Notes under the pieces: generated by a model
Told to the model about the DNA's origin: nothing
Seen by the model: only the letters and a program-made list of their open reading frames with translations
The model's database searches: none
Shown: positions 63,420-64,000 of the stretch, piece by piece
Position numbering within the stretch: the first letter of the stretch is position 1
How the letters are laid out: the number at the start of each line of letters is the position of its first letter
Position numbers and translations under genes: made by a program
Source of the DNA: Rhodobacteraceae bacterium D3-12
GTDB taxonomy: Bacteria > Pseudomonadota > Alphaproteobacteria > Rhodobacterales > Rhodobacteraceae
Assembly: GCA_025916135.1 (NCBI GenBank)
Contig: CP104793.1
Coordinates: 806,001-870,000, forward strand
Length of the DNA stretch: 64,000 nt
Direction of reading: 5' to 3'

Positions 63420-64000
63420 TCAGCTGGCGCTTGATGATACGCGCCTTCGAATGACGAAAATAGTCGTCACCGCGATTGCGCAGAGTATCCCCACGGCGGA
63501 CCAAAGCGCGGTGACATCGCCGCCACGTGCCTGCGGCAGTACTGGAAAAAGCCCGACGGAGGCGTTGAACGAGGCATGAAACAAATGTGCCGGGACGAGC
63601 GAGCCGCCGCTGGCGAGATGTAGATGCATATAGATGACGCTGGACGCGATGATCTGTGTGGCGAACAGAAGTGGCGGGATGGCGTTATGAAAATCGCCAG
63701 GCAGTAGAAAGAGCGGTGCGTGCCATATCGCCCAAAACAGCCCAAGGCCGAGGCTGGCCTTAATGGGACCATGCCGAGCAATGAGCGGCGGTAGCGCCAA
63801 GCCACGCCACCCCAGTTCCTCGCCCACGACGCTAAAGACCATGATGTAGGCAAAGACGGCTATCGGGAGCCAGATCAGCATCGGCTCAGGCCATACGGGA
63901 CCATTTCCCGTTATCGCACGCACAGCCAAAAGCGCGAGCAAGATGCCCGCTACGGGCAGCGCCCCCGCGTATAACCATACGCCGATCGGTATACGCCAAC
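63420..64000 (-). CDS. CPBP-family intramembrane metalloprotease (partial)
   Basis: The frame is open to the window end, so the N-terminus lies beyond 64000. The three Abi/CPBP motifs are present in order: EELGWRG, WAIWHAP and HASFN, giving the Glu and His residues of the membrane-embedded metal site. Hydrophobic helices surround them (LLALLAVRAI, ITVIFVIRRR-type C-terminus). Bacterial CPBP proteins process lipid-modified or membrane peptides, or give self-immunity to bacteriocins; which applies here is open. Confidence 0.85.
   Translation of the reverse strand, partial: WRIPIGVWLYAGALPVAGILLALLAVRAITGNGPVWPEPMLIWLPIAVFAYIMVFSVVGEELGWRGLALPPLIARHGPIKASLGLGLFWAIWHAPLFLLPGDFHNAIPPLLFATQIIASSVIYMHLHLASGGSLVPAHLFHASFNASVGLFPVLPQARGGDVTALWSAVGILCAIAVTTIFVIRRRVSSSAS

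Noticed and set aside
63008-63454. 148-codon open frame before the CPBP gene
   Set aside because: Starts inside an IS relic, overlaps the CPBP gene's 3' end and another frame, and has no ribosome site. Recorded only as unresolved relic sequence.
1-64000. tRNA, rRNA or riboswitch genes
   Set aside because: No cloverleaf-like segment with a TTCGAATC-type T-loop, no conserved rRNA stretch and no known riboswitch core was found by eye. A covariance-model scan would be needed to exclude small RNAs.

Overview
The window looks like chromosomal DNA of a marine roseobacter-type alphaproteobacterium (Rhodobacterales). The evidence is high GC with strongly GC-biased third positions, many overlapping stop/start junctions, and gene families typical of that group: a smo/mtl polyol operon, tripartite tricarboxylate transporters, a propeller-plus-RTX protein, and Fe(III)-type ABC importers with a fused double permease. 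No tRNA, rRNA, CRISPR array, prophage or intact insertion sequence was seen.

Layout. 0-8.2 kb: the tail of an IclR-type regulator, then a catabolic cluster with a thiolase, two adenylate-forming CoA ligases, a tandem PPC/DUF296 protein, a family III CoA transferase and a ThDP-dependent enzyme; the substrate is unknown. 8.7-15.3 kb: a 1148-residue GH18-like/NodB/GT2 fusion translationally coupled to a Tat-type DUF3131 protein, which looks like a two-gene exopolysaccharide system, followed by a small lipoprotein. 15.5-22.3 kb: a divergent DeoR regulator and a tight six-gene operon (binding protein, fused permease, ATPase, metallo-beta-lactamase-fold hydrolase, histidine phosphatase, PNKP-like HAD phosphatase) ending in an intrinsic terminator. 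It is read here as import and processing of an unknown phosphorylated compound. 22.2-27.1 kb: an RTX islet with an orphan C-terminus of a second RTX gene facing it tail to tail, short direct repeats and an IS5-type remnant.

27.06-33.97 kb is bracketed by an inverted pair of about 70-bp repeats. It holds an RcnB-like protein, macAB and three or four genes of unknown function, one with TPRs. 34.3-42.0 kb: a GntP-type permease, a frameshifted tandem UspA protein, a Kef-type CPA2 antiporter and a CPA1 Na+/H+ antiporter with a C-terminal cyclic-nucleotide-binding-like domain. 42.1-43.6 kb is a graveyard: an IS3 transposase tail next to a headless, frameshifted Kdo transferase.

43.8-58.4 kb is a complete-looking polyol-to-pyruvate route: a ROK regulator, PfkB sugar kinase, gap, zwf, edd, eda, a LacI regulator, the smo-type polyol ABC importer, a deleted sorbitol dehydrogenase and mannitol 2-dehydrogenase. 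Polyol is imported and mannitol oxidised to fructose. Fructose is phosphorylated and, after isomerisation by an enzyme not seen here, enters the Entner-Doudoroff pathway. Three palindromes look like operators for these regulators. Many genes in this part carry single-base indels (ROK, zwf twice, edd, eda twice, the binding protein), whereas the first 35 kb shows almost none. Either a whole catabolic module is decaying or this stretch was poorly sequenced; read coverage would decide.

58.4-64 kb: further IS remnants, a LysR regulator convergent with tctABC, an unresolved stretch, and the end of a CPBP-family membrane protease that runs off the window.
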